Assembly (NCBI GenBank): GCA_024278565.1
Contig: JAJRSY010000333.1
Coordinates: forward strand, 1-39,113
Length of the DNA: 39,113 bases
Direction: 5' to 3'
Origin: Bacteroidota bacterium
GTDB lineage: Bacteria; Bacteroidota; Bacteroidia; Flavobacteriales; Flavobacteriaceae
Below are positions 16,450 through 25,250 of this stretch, one piece after another. How positions within the stretch are numbered: position 1 is the first letter of the stretch; each line of letters opens with the position of its first letter. The notes beneath the pieces are model-generated. The model did not search any database. It saw only the letters and a program-made list of their open reading frames with translations, and was not told the DNA's origin. The position numbers and the translations under genes were made by a program.

Positions 16450-16620
16450 ATGTTGAAATTTATAAAAGGACATATGGAGAGTATTGATGGCATTGCCATC
16501 TACCCGATGATATCACTGCTGATTTTCTTTGTCTTTTTTGTTGTTCTGTTTTTGTGGGTGTTCACCGCCTCTAAAGAGCATATCAAAAAAGTAAGCAAAA
16601 TACCTTTGGAAGAAGATTAA
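16450..16620 (+). CDS. ccoQ: cbb3 oxidase small subunit CcoQ
   Basis: 56 residues: MLKFIKGHMESIDGIAIYPM, one membrane helix (ISLLIFFVFFVVLFLWVF), and a short charged tail ending LEED. Position between ccoNO and ccoP, size and single helix fit CcoQ/FixQ. It starts 3 bases after the ccoNO stop. Confidence 0.85.
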   Translation: MLKFIKGHMESIDGIAIYPMISLLIFFVFFVVLFLWVFTASKEHIKKVSKIPLEED

Positions 16621-16716
16621 GTACAACCTAATTCATTTGTACTGAAATATTTCGCTAAAGATACAAGCATACTAATATTAACGCAACATAAGCACTAAAC
16701 CTAAAAAATAACCACA

Positions 16717-17700
16717 ATGAAAAATATGTCACCTTGGTGGATCAGAATCCCCGTAGTTTTCTTCCTCATCTTCGGGTTGATGGAATACTTTGTAGACTCT
16801 GGAGACAAACTGGCAATTATAGAATACCCCATTGCCCAACTCTTCTTGCTAATGGTACTGTTGATATTGATCGCCATTGAATTGGTACTAAGCTCTATTG
16901 AAAATATAATGTTCCAAACGCTTTCAGAGGAAGCCAAGGAACGTTATTTCATCTCAAATTTAAAACAATGGGAATGGACCTGGGGCAAAAAAACCTACCA
17001 AAGAATGTTAGGGTCAAAACCTATTGAAAAAGAAGCGGAAATCATTCTCGACCACAATTATGACGGCATTCGTGAATTGGATAACGAACTGCCACCATGG
17101 TGGGTATATATGTTCTACGCAACTATTATCTTTGGGGTTGTTTACGTCATTCGTTTTGAAGTGTACAACGATTACGACCAGATTTCTGAATACGAGCAAG
17201 AGGTAGCTGAAGCTAAGATCGCAATTGAAGAATACAAAAAAACCGCAAAAGGCCTGATCGATGCAGAAAACATTGAATTGTTGACCGATGCCTCTGACCT
17301 AAGTGCAGGTAAGGCCGTTTACGAAGCCAATTGCATAGCCTGCCACATGGCAGATGGTGGAGGAGGAATAGGCCCCAACCTTACCGATCAAAATTGGATT
17401 TTGGGCGGTGGCATCAAAAATGTGTTCAATTCAATTTCTGAAGGTGGGCGTGACGGCAAAGGTATGGTAGCTTGGAAACAGATACTTAAACCAGAAGAAA
17501 TGGCACAGGTCTCAAGTTATATATTAACTGAAATAGTCGGAAAAACCGCAGCCAGCCCCAAAACCGCTGAAGGAGATATTTGGGTAGACGAAAATGCCCC
17601 CCCAGCCCCTGAAGGGAGTGTATCACCTGATGAAGAAAAATCGAGAGAAGACATTGCTCCCGAACAAGAGACCGACTCAACCAATACAGTAGTCGACTAA
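16717..17700 (+). CDS. ccoP: cbb3 oxidase cytochrome c subunit CcoP, monohaem
   Basis: 327 residues. Two N-terminal helices (about 9-25 and 38-60), then the family FixP_N segment (DGIRELDNELPPWWVYMFYATI), a coiled region, and a cytochrome c domain with C206-I-A-C209-H210 and GGGIGPNLTD. Only one haem motif is present, whereas proteobacterial CcoP has two. The last 60 residues are acidic and proline-rich and probably disordered. It passes electrons to the CcoO part of the oxidase. The 96-bp gap after ccoQ contains only a weak GTACAA/TTGTAC inverted repeat at 16621-16642. Confidence 0.93.
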   Translation: MKNMSPWWIRIPVVFFLIFGLMEYFVDSGDKLAIIEYPIAQLFLLMVLLILIAIELVLSSIENIMFQTLSEEAKERYFISNLKQWEWTWGKKTYQRMLGSKPIEKEAEIILDHNYDGIRELDNELPPWWVYMFYATIIFGVVYVIRFEVYNDYDQISEYEQEVAEAKIAIEEYKKTAKGLIDAENIELLTDASDLSAGKAVYEANCIACHMADGGGGIGPNLTDQNWILGGGIKNVFNSISEGGRDGKGMVAWKQILKPEEMAQVSSYILTEIVGKTAASPKTAEGDIWVDENAPPAPEGSVSPDEEKSREDIAPEQETDSTNTVVD

Positions 17701-17772
17701 ACCCTTCTTTTCGCTCACAGAGCGGTACCAATAATAATTCACCATCTTAACCAAAAAGAAGGTAGAGCGACA

Positions 17773-19191
17773 ATGTCAGAAGACAACGAAAATTTCAGGG
17801 ACTCAATAGGCACCATTGATAAAGATGGTAAACGTGCATGGGTATTTCCTAAAAAGCCAAGTGGCAAGTTCTGGAAATACAGAACATACGTAAGCTACTT
17901 CTTATTGGCGTTTCTTATACTATCGCCCTTTATAAAGATCAATGGCAACCAGTTCATGATGTTCAATGTTCTAGAAAGGCGGTTCAATGTATTCGGATTC
18001 CCGTTTTGGCCACAAGACTTCCACCTTTTCGTTGTCATTATGATCATCGGGGTCATTTTCATCGCCCTTTTTACCGTTGCTTTTGGCCGTATTTTTTGTG
18101 GATGGATGTGTCCGCAGACCATATTTTTGGAAATGGTCTTTCGCAGGATAGAATTTTGGATCGATGGCGATCGTGGTGCCCAAAAAAAATTGGACAGGCA
18201 AAAATGGGATGCAAAAAAAATACGGAAACGAATCTTAAAATGGACCGTTTTTCTAATCATTTCCTTTTTTATCGCCAATGTTTTTCTGGCCTATTTAATC
18301 GGTAGTGACAGGCTGTATCAATATATAACCAACGGGCCATTGCAACATATAAGCACTATGGTTTCCCTAATGATTTTCACTGGGATATTCTATTTTATAT
18401 TTGTTTGGTTTCGTGAGCAAGTCTGTATCATCGCTTGCCCCTACGGTAGAATGCAAGGGGTATTGTTAGACAATAAATCGATTATTGTGGCTTACGACCA
18501 TAAACGCGGTGAGTCGGAAAACGGAAGAAAGAAATTTAGAAAAAATGAAGATAGGGCCGCTTTGGGGCACGGTGATTGCATTGATTGTTTTCAATGCGTA
18601 CATGTCTGCCCAACAAACATTGACATTCGCAATGGCACACAATTAGAGTGTATAAACTGCACCGCCTGTATCGACGAATGCGATGCCATAATGGAGAAAA
18701 TAAACCTTCCCAAAGGGTTGATCCGCTATGCAAGTGAAGATGAGATCACCAATAAAGAAAAATTCCGGTTCACCCCACGTCTAAAGGGCTATACCGCCAT
18801 ACTGGTTATTTTAACAGGCATATTGGTAGGTATGCTCTTTTTACGAAACGATCTCGAAGCCAATATTCTGCGTTTACCAGGTCAATTGTACGAGCACAAA
18901 GAAGGAAATATCATCAGCAACGTGTATACCTATAAACTGGTCAACAAGACCTCTAAAGACATTTCAGATGTTAGTTTTAAACTATTGTCACATAAAGGAA
19001 CCATAAAATTGTTGCGACTAAAAGGCTTCACGGTTTCCGCACAAGAAATGGCAGAGGGAACCCTGTTTATAGAAATCGATAATTCGGCATTGAACGGCGA
19101 TAAGGATAATCTTAAAATAGGCATATATAGTGGCGATGAGAAGATCGAGTCGACAACGGCAAGGTTTTTGGCACCAAGAAGTTATAAATAA
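17773..19191 (+). CDS. ccoG: cbb3 oxidase accessory Fe-S protein CcoG
   Basis: 472 residues. Membrane helices lie at about 37-55, 85-110, 155-180, 195-215 and 335-355. Two ferredoxin-like clusters: C269, C272, C275, C279 (CIDCFQCVHVC) and C293, C296, C299, C303 (CINCTACIDEC). GRIFCGWMCPQTIFLE and EQVCIIACPYGRMQG are diagnostic of the RdxA/FixG family. The C-terminal 110 residues form the Ig-like FixG_C domain. CcoG is proposed to reduce copper for cbb3 assembly. Confidence 0.95.
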   Translation: MSEDNENFRDSIGTIDKDGKRAWVFPKKPSGKFWKYRTYVSYFLLAFLILSPFIKINGNQFMMFNVLERRFNVFGFPFWPQDFHLFVVIMIIGVIFIALFTVAFGRIFCGWMCPQTIFLEMVFRRIEFWIDGDRGAQKKLDRQKWDAKKIRKRILKWTVFLIISFFIANVFLAYLIGSDRLYQYITNGPLQHISTMVSLMIFTGIFYFIFVWFREQVCIIACPYGRMQGVLLDNKSIIVAYDHKRGESENGRKKFRKNEDRAALGHGDCIDCFQCVHVCPTNIDIRNGTQLECINCTACIDECDAIMEKINLPKGLIRYASEDEITNKEKFRFTPRLKGYTAILVILTGILVGMLFLRNDLEANILRLPGQLYEHKEGNIISNVYTYKLVNKTSKDISDVSFKLLSHKGTIKLLRLKGFTVSAQEMAEGTLFIEIDNSALNGDKDNLKIGIYSGDEKIESTTARFLAPRSYK

Positions 19192-19272
19192 CTAGTGTAT
19201 TCTATGATTAAAGATTATTGACTAAACTAAATAGGTTCTTTTCTTCAAGGGAATGAGGAATAAAAAAATGTT

Positions 19273-19719
19273 ATGAAAGTAAACTGGGGAACGGGAATCA
19301 TATTGGCATTCATAGCCTTTATAAGTTTCATCTTGTATTTTGTAGTGCGCATGAACATGGACGATAGTGCCAACCACGATTTGGTGACAGAAGAGTATTA
19401 CAAGGTCGAGGTTGGCTATCAGAAAGAAATCGATGCGGAAAACAACGCCAAAGAAGATTCGTTTAACCTGCAACTGAAAAAAACACCCGAAGGCTTGCGT
19501 ATTTCCTTTCCCGAAGGATTGGAATATCAAAACATAAAAGGAACTGTGTCCCTTTACAGACCATCTAATAAGCACTTGGATCTTGCCTTGCCCATAAGTC
19601 TATCCAATTCACATTTGCTCATACCTGACAAACGTTTATTAGATGGTCGTTGGGACATTAAAATTTGGTGGAAATACCAAGAAAAAAAGTATTTGCACAA
19701 AGAAAGCATCACGTATTAA
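19273..19719 (+). CDS. ccoH: CcoH/FixH family protein
   Basis: 148 residues. One N-terminal membrane helix (WGTGIILAFIAFISFILYFV), then the conserved DLVTEEYYKVEVGYQKEIDA segment and a periplasmic beta domain. FixH/CcoH interacts with the oxidase during assembly and stays bound. It begins 82 bp after ccoG and is followed 2 bases later by the TauE/SafE-type gene. Confidence 0.9.
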   Translation: MKVNWGTGIILAFIAFISFILYFVVRMNMDDSANHDLVTEEYYKVEVGYQKEIDAENNAKEDSFNLQLKKTPEGLRISFPEGLEYQNIKGTVSLYRPSNKHLDLALPISLSNSHLLIPDKRLLDGRWDIKIWWKYQEKKYLHKESITY

Positions 19720-19721
19720 AA

Positions 19722-20429
19722 ATGTTGTTATCCGCTATCTTATTAGGGTTAATGGGCAGTCTGCACTGCGTTGGTATGTGCGGGCCAATTGCCTTTATGC
19801 TTCCGGTTGATCAGACCAATAACTTCAAAAAGGCTTCTCAGATCTTGATATATCATTTTGGAAGATTGATGGCATATGGTACCATTGGCCTTGTTTTTGG
19901 CCTTTTGGGCAAGGGACTGTTCATTTTTGGCTTGCAACAAAAACTCTCGATCATTATAGGCATATTGATGATAGTTGTTGTGCTGATTCCATCTAAAATT
20001 CTCAACCGCTACAATTTTTCAAAACCTGTTTATAAGGTCATTTCAAAAGTAAAAAACAAATTGGGCAAAGAACTAAAAAAGAAAACATCCGACACATTTT
20101 TGACCATCGGTTTTTTAAATGGTTTTCTACCTTGTGGTCTGGTCTATATGGCTCTTTTTGGTGCCATTGCCATGGGAAATGCTTGGCAAGGCTCGCTTTA
20201 CATGCTGTTGTTTGGGCTGGGCACCGTACCTTTAATGACCACCGCCATTTACTTTAGTGGAATCTTAAAAGGTTCGGTAAAACAACGTATTCAAAAGATG
20301 GTGCCCGTTTTTGTAATCGTCATTGGGGCACTTTTCATTCTTCGTGGTATGGGCTTGGGAATTCCGTATGTATCTCCAAGACCAGTTACAGAAGTGGTAT
20401 CTTCACAAATTGAATGCCCTCAGCCTTGA
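19722..20429 (+). CDS. TauE/SafE-type (UreH domain) membrane protein, cbb3-linked
   Basis: 235 residues from ATG 19722. About six membrane helices; HCVGMCGPIAF near residue 15 and NGFLPCGLVYMALFGAIAMG in the middle are the repeated half-motifs of the UreH-domain TauE/SafE group. Members next to cco genes are thought to take part in metal supply for the oxidase; the substrate is not known. It is the last gene of the cco cluster, two bases after ccoH. The ATG is preferred over an upstream frame that would overlap ccoH by 55 bases. Confidence 0.88.
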   Translation: MLLSAILLGLMGSLHCVGMCGPIAFMLPVDQTNNFKKASQILIYHFGRLMAYGTIGLVFGLLGKGLFIFGLQQKLSIIIGILMIVVVLIPSKILNRYNFSKPVYKVISKVKNKLGKELKKKTSDTFLTIGFLNGFLPCGLVYMALFGAIAMGNAWQGSLYMLLFGLGTVPLMTTAIYFSGILKGSVKQRIQKMVPVFVIVIGALFILRGMGLGIPYVSPRPVTEVVSSQIECPQP

Positions 20430-20837
20430 TTTTTTTTTGACCCTATGTTGTTTGTAACGGGTAAAGGTAAAAAGGCTTAATGAATTTGCCATGCCTACGG
20501 CAGGCAGGTAAACCGGTAAGACCTCTTGAGTGATAACGCAGGAAATAGAATTAATTAAATTGCCCACTATATTCGACATAGAACCTTTTTTTAATAAATA
20601 TATCACTGTTGTCCTATTAAAACCTGCCGGTAGGCAGGTTTGTGTAAATACCTTAAGGCTATAAATAATGACGGATCGGGTGTTTTATAGAAAGATACAC
20701 CCTGCCAAATGCAGGCAAGATCCGGCAGGCGGGTCAGTTGGTTAAAATCAAGTCTTGTGTCTAACAGCAGAGCGGTCTTTTATCTTTTACCTGCCTGCCG
20801 GTCGATATTATAAACATATCACTAATTTTATTTATCT
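20430..20837. repeat. Repeat-filled intergenic region with GC palindromes
   Basis: About 400 bp without a gene. At least four GC palindromes of the CCTGCC/GGCAGG class lie here: around 20492-20509; a clean hairpin AAACCTGCC-ggta-GGCAGGTTT at 20620-20641; CCTGC-caaat-GCAGG at 20701-20715 with a second half at about 20722-20734; and acctgcctgccggt at 20789-20802. The 20620-20641 hairpin ends in TTT and may terminate the cco transcript. The promoter of the following CoA-transferase gene should lie after 20803, but no good TAnnTTTG box was seen. Confidence 0.65.
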
Positions 20838-22112
20838 ATGAAAATTGTTTCAGCAGCAGAAGCTGCTTCTTTGGTACACTCGGGAAACAGGGTTTTCCTT
20901 CAAGGAGCGGCAATGACACCCAACACCTTAATTGATGCCCTTTGTGAACGATATAAAGAGCTGAAAGATATAGAGATCATATCAATACATACCGAAGGGG
21001 AGGCAAAATACGCACGAGAGCCTTATAGTGAAAGTTTTAAAACGAACAGTTGCTTTGTTGGCAGTAACGTACGTGACCTTGTAAATACCGCACAAAGAGG
21101 GTACATCCCCATTTTTTTGAGCGAGATCCATTTACTGTTCCGAAAAAACATCTTACCGTTGGATGTGGCCATGGTTCAGGTATCTCCCCCTGACAAGCAC
21201 GGCTTTTGTTCCCTTGGGGTATCTGTTGATGTTGCCCTGCCCGCCATTCAGACCGCAAAAAAGGTAATCGCACAAATAAACCCAAAAGTGTCCAGGACCC
21301 ACGGCGATGGAATCATTCATATAAAAAACATCGACTGTGCCATTGAGGTAGACAGCCCTATACACGTACATAAGGTAACCGAAATTTCAAAAATCGAACA
21401 GCAAATAGGAAAAAATGTAGCCAATCTCATCGAAGATGGAGCTACTCTGCAAATGGGTATTGGAAACATTCCCAATGCGGTATTGAGTAATCTTTTTGAC
21501 CACAAAAGATTGGGCGTACATACAGAAATGTTTTCCGATGGCATTCTACCGCTCATAGAAAAAGGAGTCGTTACCGGCGAGGACAAGGAAATAAAAACAG
21601 GGAAAATCGTGACCTGTTTCGCCGTCGGCTCTCAAAAACTATATGATTTTGTTGACGACAATCCTTTGGTTCACTTTAAAGAAGCCGGCTACACCAATGA
21701 TACGGCCATCATACGGCAAAACCCAAAAGTAACCGCTCTAAATAGCGCAATAGAGATAGATCTTTCGGGTCAAGTCTGTGCTGATACCATAGGCTTTCGT
21801 CAATATTCAGGTGTGGGCGGACAAATGGATTTTATTCGCGGTGCCTCATTATCAGATGGAGGAAAGCCTATCTTTGCCATGCCATCTGTTACAGCAAAGG
21901 GAATCTCAAAGATAACGGCACATTTAAAACAAGGCGCAGGGGTGACCACTACGAGGGCACACGTACATTATGTCGCTACTGAACATGGTGTGGTAAACCT
22001 TTTTGGCAAAAATTTAAAGGAACGTGCCAGCGCCTTGATTTCGATTGCGCATCCCGACCACAGGGAAATATTGGAAAAGGAATCCTATGAACGGTTCAAA
22101 AGTGTCAAGTAA
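20838..22112 (+). CDS. Acetyl-CoA hydrolase/4-hydroxybutyrate CoA-transferase family
   Basis: 424 residues, full length for the family. The N-terminal half is a CoA_trans domain (NRVFLQGAAMTPNTLIDALC, VSPPDKHGFCSLGVSVD). The C-terminal half has GIGNIPNAVL and HTEMFSDG, where the glutamate is the expected nucleophile that forms the glutamyl-CoA thioester. It exchanges CoA between short acyl-CoA and a free acid; the exact substrate (acetate, 4-hydroxybutyrate, succinate) cannot be read from sequence. deoC begins 10 bp later, so acetyl-CoA or acetaldehyde-derived acetate handling together with deoxyribose breakdown is a reasonable guess. Confidence 0.88.
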   Translation: MKIVSAAEAASLVHSGNRVFLQGAAMTPNTLIDALCERYKELKDIEIISIHTEGEAKYAREPYSESFKTNSCFVGSNVRDLVNTAQRGYIPIFLSEIHLLFRKNILPLDVAMVQVSPPDKHGFCSLGVSVDVALPAIQTAKKVIAQINPKVSRTHGDGIIHIKNIDCAIEVDSPIHVHKVTEISKIEQQIGKNVANLIEDGATLQMGIGNIPNAVLSNLFDHKRLGVHTEMFSDGILPLIEKGVVTGEDKEIKTGKIVTCFAVGSQKLYDFVDDNPLVHFKEAGYTNDTAIIRQNPKVTALNSAIEIDLSGQVCADTIGFRQYSGVGGQMDFIRGASLSDGGKPIFAMPSVTAKGISKITAHLKQGAGVTTTRAHVHYVATEHGVVNLFGKNLKERASALISIAHPDHREILEKESYERFKSVK

Positions 22113-22122
22113 AATACGAAAA

Positions 22123-22767
22123 ATGCAGTTAGAGCACTATATAGACCATACACTGTTAAAACCAACGGCAACGGTTTCAGATATTATAAAACTGTGCGAC
22201 ATAGCTAAAGAATATAATTTTTTTGCTGTTTGTGTAAATAGTTGTTATACCCGTCTGGCCAAAAAGGAGCTGGAGCGTTCAAAAGTAAAATTGGTAGTTG
22301 TTGTAGGTTTTCCCCTTGGTGCCATGTCTATGGAAGCTAAAATTTTTGAAGCTTTGGAGGCTATCGAAAATGGGGCCGATGAAATAGATATGGTCATCAA
22401 TATCGGCTGGTTGAAATCAGGGGAATATTCCCTAGTAAGGAACGAGATCTCGCAAATAAAAAAGACTATCGGTGATAAAATACTCAAGGTCATCATAGAA
22501 ACCTGTTATTTGACGGTCAAGGAAAAACAAAAGGCCTGCCAATTGGCCGTTGGGGCCAAGGCGGATTTTGTAAAGACCTCTACGGGTTTTGGGCCTGGTG
22601 GAGCCACTTTTGAAGATGTTGAACTAATGAAGAACAGTGTGGGCGACAAAGCGAAGATAAAGGCATCAGGAGGCATTAAGGATAGAGAAACCGCATTGCG
22701 TTATATCAAACTAGGGGCATCGCGCTTGGGTACATCATCTGGCATATCGATCATAGCGGAAATTTAA
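22123..22767 (+). CDS. deoC: Deoxyribose-phosphate aldolase
   Basis: 214 residues from ATG 22123 (MQLEHYIDHTLLKPTAT). It splits 2-deoxyribose-5-phosphate into glyceraldehyde-3-phosphate and acetaldehyde. It is a class I aldolase TIM barrel: Schiff-base lysine K151 in VKTSTGFGPGGAT, helper lysine K180 in IKASGGIK, and D89 in DEIDMVIN. An upstream in-frame start would overlap the CoA-transferase gene and is rejected. Likely one operon with deoD. Confidence 0.96.
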   Translation: MQLEHYIDHTLLKPTATVSDIIKLCDIAKEYNFFAVCVNSCYTRLAKKELERSKVKLVVVVGFPLGAMSMEAKIFEALEAIENGADEIDMVINIGWLKSGEYSLVRNEISQIKKTIGDKILKVIIETCYLTVKEKQKACQLAVGAKADFVKTSTGFGPGGATFEDVELMKNSVGDKAKIKASGGIKDRETALRYIKLGASRLGTSSGISIIAEI

Positions 22768-22789
22768 AAGACATTAAACCAAAAACATT

Positions 22790-23491
22790 ATGAGCAATCA
22801 TATCGAAGCGAACAAAAACGAGATTGCCGAAACCGTATTGCTTCCCGGTGACCCGTTGCGTGCCAAATGGATCGCTGAAACCTTCTTGAAAGATGCCATT
22901 TGCTATAACAAAGTACGTGGCATGCTGGGCTATACGGGCACTTACAACGGCAAACGCATTTCGGTACAAGGCAGTGGAATGGGGATTCCCTCGTCTCTGA
23001 TCTACTATCATGAACTTATAAAGGATTATGGCGTAAAGAACCTCATCAGGGTTGGCACGGCGGGTTCTTACCAAAGTGAGGTGAAAATCAGGGATATCGT
23101 TCTGTCCATGGCGGCATCCACTACATCTAGCATGAACAGATTCAGGTTCCAAAATGCAGATTATGCCCCTACAGCTGATTTCGAGCTATTTATGAAAGCC
23201 GCCCAATATGCCAAAGAAAAAGGCATCCCCATAAAGGCCGGAAATATACTTTCACTAGATGAGTTCTACAATGAAGACCACGTATCTTACAAGAAATGGG
23301 CCGATTATGGTGTACTCTGTGTAGAAATGGAAACAGCCGGACTTTATACCATTGCCGCACAGTACAAGGTAAGGGCACTTGCGATTTTAACAATTTCCGA
23401 TTCTTTGGTGACCAATGAACGGTCATCAGTGGAAGAGCGGGAAACCTCATTCGAAGAAATGGTGGAGATCGCTTTGAATATTTCACAATAA
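22790..23491 (+). CDS. deoD: Purine-nucleoside phosphorylase, DeoD type
   Basis: 233 residues. It phosphorolyses purine (deoxy)nucleosides to base and (deoxy)ribose-1-phosphate, the step that feeds deoC through a phosphopentomutase not present here. Motifs are [14 protein letters not shown] (phosphate site), [26 protein letters not shown] and the catalytic aspartate in TISDSLVT. The length and motifs fit the hexameric bacterial class. It lies 22 bp after deoC. Confidence 0.95.
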   Translation: MSNHIEANKNEIAETVLLPGDPLRAKWIAETFLKDAICYNKVRGMLGYTGTYNGKRISVQGSGMGIPSSLIYYHELIKDYGVKNLIRVGTAGSYQSEVKIRDIVLSMAASTTSSMNRFRFQNADYAPTADFELFMKAAQYAKEKGIPIKAGNILSLDEFYNEDHVSYKKWADYGVLCVEMETAGLYTIAAQYKVRALAILTISDSLVTNERSSVEERETSFEEMVEIALNISQ

Positions 23492-23498
23492 ACAAATT

Positions 23499-23891
23499 AT
23501 GATGAAGAAAGAAGATATAAAAAACAGAGCTGATGTCAAACTTTTGGTAGATACCTTTTACGCTAAAATAAGGACGCACGAAGTCTTAGCACCTATATTC
23601 AATGGTATTATCACTGATTGGGAAAGCCATTTGATATTGTTGACCGACTTTTGGGAGACCCAACTTTTATTAAAAAGAAAGTACCACGGAAACCCTGTTG
23701 CCGCACATCAAGAAGTAGATGCCAAAATGGACTATTCAATCACTTCGGAACACTTTGGGCTTTGGTTAAACGATTGGTTTGCTACGATCGATGAGCTTTT
23801 TGAGGGCGATACCGCGTGGATCGCCAAGAACAGGGCACAAAAAATGTCTACCATGTTGTTTATGAAAATGTATGGGCATCGGTCGACCTGA
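23499..23891 (+). CDS. Group III truncated haemoglobin
   Basis: 130 residues. It has the group III pattern: the B-helix LVDTFYAKI with the B10 tyrosine at 21, FWETQLL at 52-58, KYHGNPVAAH, and the proximal haem histidine H85 in ITSEHFGLWL. Members such as Campylobacter Ctb are tied to microaerobic growth and nitrosative stress. It lies 7 bp after deoD but is followed at once by the convergent nap operon. A role in handling NO made during nitrate respiration is inference from that neighbourhood. Confidence 0.9.
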   Translation: MMKKEDIKNRADVKLLVDTFYAKIRTHEVLAPIFNGIITDWESHLILLTDFWETQLLLKRKYHGNPVAAHQEVDAKMDYSITSEHFGLWLNDWFATIDELFEGDTAWIAKNRAQKMSTMLFMKMYGHRST

Positions 23892-23892
23892 T

Positions 23893-23921
23893 GCCTTTAC
23901 TCAAAGGCTACGGCTTTTTTT
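23893..23921 (+). terminator. Intrinsic terminator of the deoCD-globin transcript
   Basis: GCCTTT-actc-AAAGGC (23893-23908) is followed within 6 bases by a run of eight T (23914-23921). It overlaps the stop codon of the convergent nrfD-like gene, so the two operons share this short junction. Confidence 0.6.
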
Positions 23922-25134
23922 TGTTATATCGAAGCTTCCCCGTCTCGATCCCGATCGCGGTTTTGGCCAACATGGTAAACACAAAAGCACCCAAGGCCCA
24001 TATACCCATTGTCACCCCTATCTCTATTCCCGTGGGTGTATACTCGGCTATTTTACCATAAGGGCCGGGAATAAACCCAGGTACGATAAGACCAAATCCT
24101 TTCTCGATCCAAATAGCAACGAATAAAATAAAACACGCAAAGAACAGTACTTTAAAATTATTTCTGAGTTTATGGAACGTAAGAATTACCGTAGCCAATA
24201 CATTTAAAGAAATGGCCGTCCATATCCAAGGCAATAAAGCTGTTTTCCCGTCCAATCCGAAGAATAGATAATATGCGCTTTCGCTATGGTGCGTTGGTGC
24301 GTAAAACTCCTTGAACAATTCTGAAATCAACATGATCAAATTTATCTGGGCGGCAACAGTGACTACCAGTGCTATTTTTTTTATGGTTTTATCTTTAATT
24401 ACAAATTCGGTATAGGTCCTTATAACGGCCAATACCAAAATAATCAATGCGGGGCCGGCCGCGAAAGCCGATGCCAAAAAGCGCGGTCCCAAGAGTGCAT
24501 TGTTCCAAAACGGACGTGCTTGTAGGCCTTGGTACAAAAAAGCGGTCACCAAATGAATTCCAACAGCCCAAAATACTGAGATCAATGCCCCTGGAATATA
24601 TACTTTTGGGTTCGGCTCTTTACCTTGATAACGCATAAAAAGAATATAAAACGGAATACTTATATTAATGAACAAATAACCGTTCAATGCAATAACATCC
24701 CAAGCCAACATAGAGTTTGGAAAGTTAAATACACCTATTCCCGGTATCATGTGCCATAAAACAGAAGGTCCTCCCATATCCGCAACTACAAAAGCCAAGC
24801 ACATAATCAATGCAGCTACGGCCAAACCTTCGCCAATGAGCACGGCTTGCTTAAAATCAATATCCTTTAGCACATAAGTAGGCATTACCAACATTACGGC
24901 AGCAGCGGCAACGCCCACCAAAAAGGTGAAATTGGAAATATACAGTCCCCAACTTACCCTGTCGGTCATTCCCGTAACGCTCAGCCCATGTTCTAATTGA
25001 ACTGAATAGCAGTACATGCCCACTAACATGACCAATGTTAAAAAAGCCATCCAGATATGGTATTTTTTTGAACCATGGGTTATGGTCTCCAAACTGTCCT
25101 TTACCAAACTACGCAAAACCCTAAGTCGTCTCAT
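23908..25134 (-). CDS. NrfD/PsrC-type membrane quinol oxidoreductase subunit
   Basis: 408 residues from ATG 25134 (MRRLRVLRSLVKDSLE), preferred over a start 51 bp upstream because the latter adds a hydrophobic stretch before the usual cytoplasmic start. About ten membrane helices. SWGLYISNFTFLVGVAAAAVMLVMPTYV and LAWDVIALNGYLFINISIPFYILF are typical of the NrfD family, which exchanges electrons with the quinone pool without haem. Last gene of the nap operon. Together with the Fe-S gene upstream it probably forms an NrfCD-type quinol dehydrogenase that replaces NapC or NapGH. Confidence 0.88.
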   Translation of the reverse strand: MRRLRVLRSLVKDSLETITHGSKKYHIWMAFLTLVMLVGMYCYSVQLEHGLSVTGMTDRVSWGLYISNFTFLVGVAAAAVMLVMPTYVLKDIDFKQAVLIGEGLAVAALIMCLAFVVADMGGPSVLWHMIPGIGVFNFPNSMLAWDVIALNGYLFINISIPFYILFMRYQGKEPNPKVYIPGALISVFWAVGIHLVTAFLYQGLQARPFWNNALLGPRFLASAFAAGPALIILVLAVIRTYTEFVIKDKTIKKIALVVTVAAQINLIMLISELFKEFYAPTHHSESAYYLFFGLDGKTALLPWIWTAISLNVLATVILTFHKLRNNFKVLFFACFILFVAIWIEKGFGLIVPGFIPGPYGKIAEYTPTGIEIGVTMGIWALGAFVFTMLAKTAIGIETGKLRYNKKKP

Positions 25135-25250
25135 TTTATATGTTGTTATTAACGTGGCGACAATAGACCAATAGACGCTGAACATTAAACCGGCAGGCGT
25201 TAGACCTTTAACCTTTTAACCATTAACCTTTCTTCTTTCTTCATGGTAGT

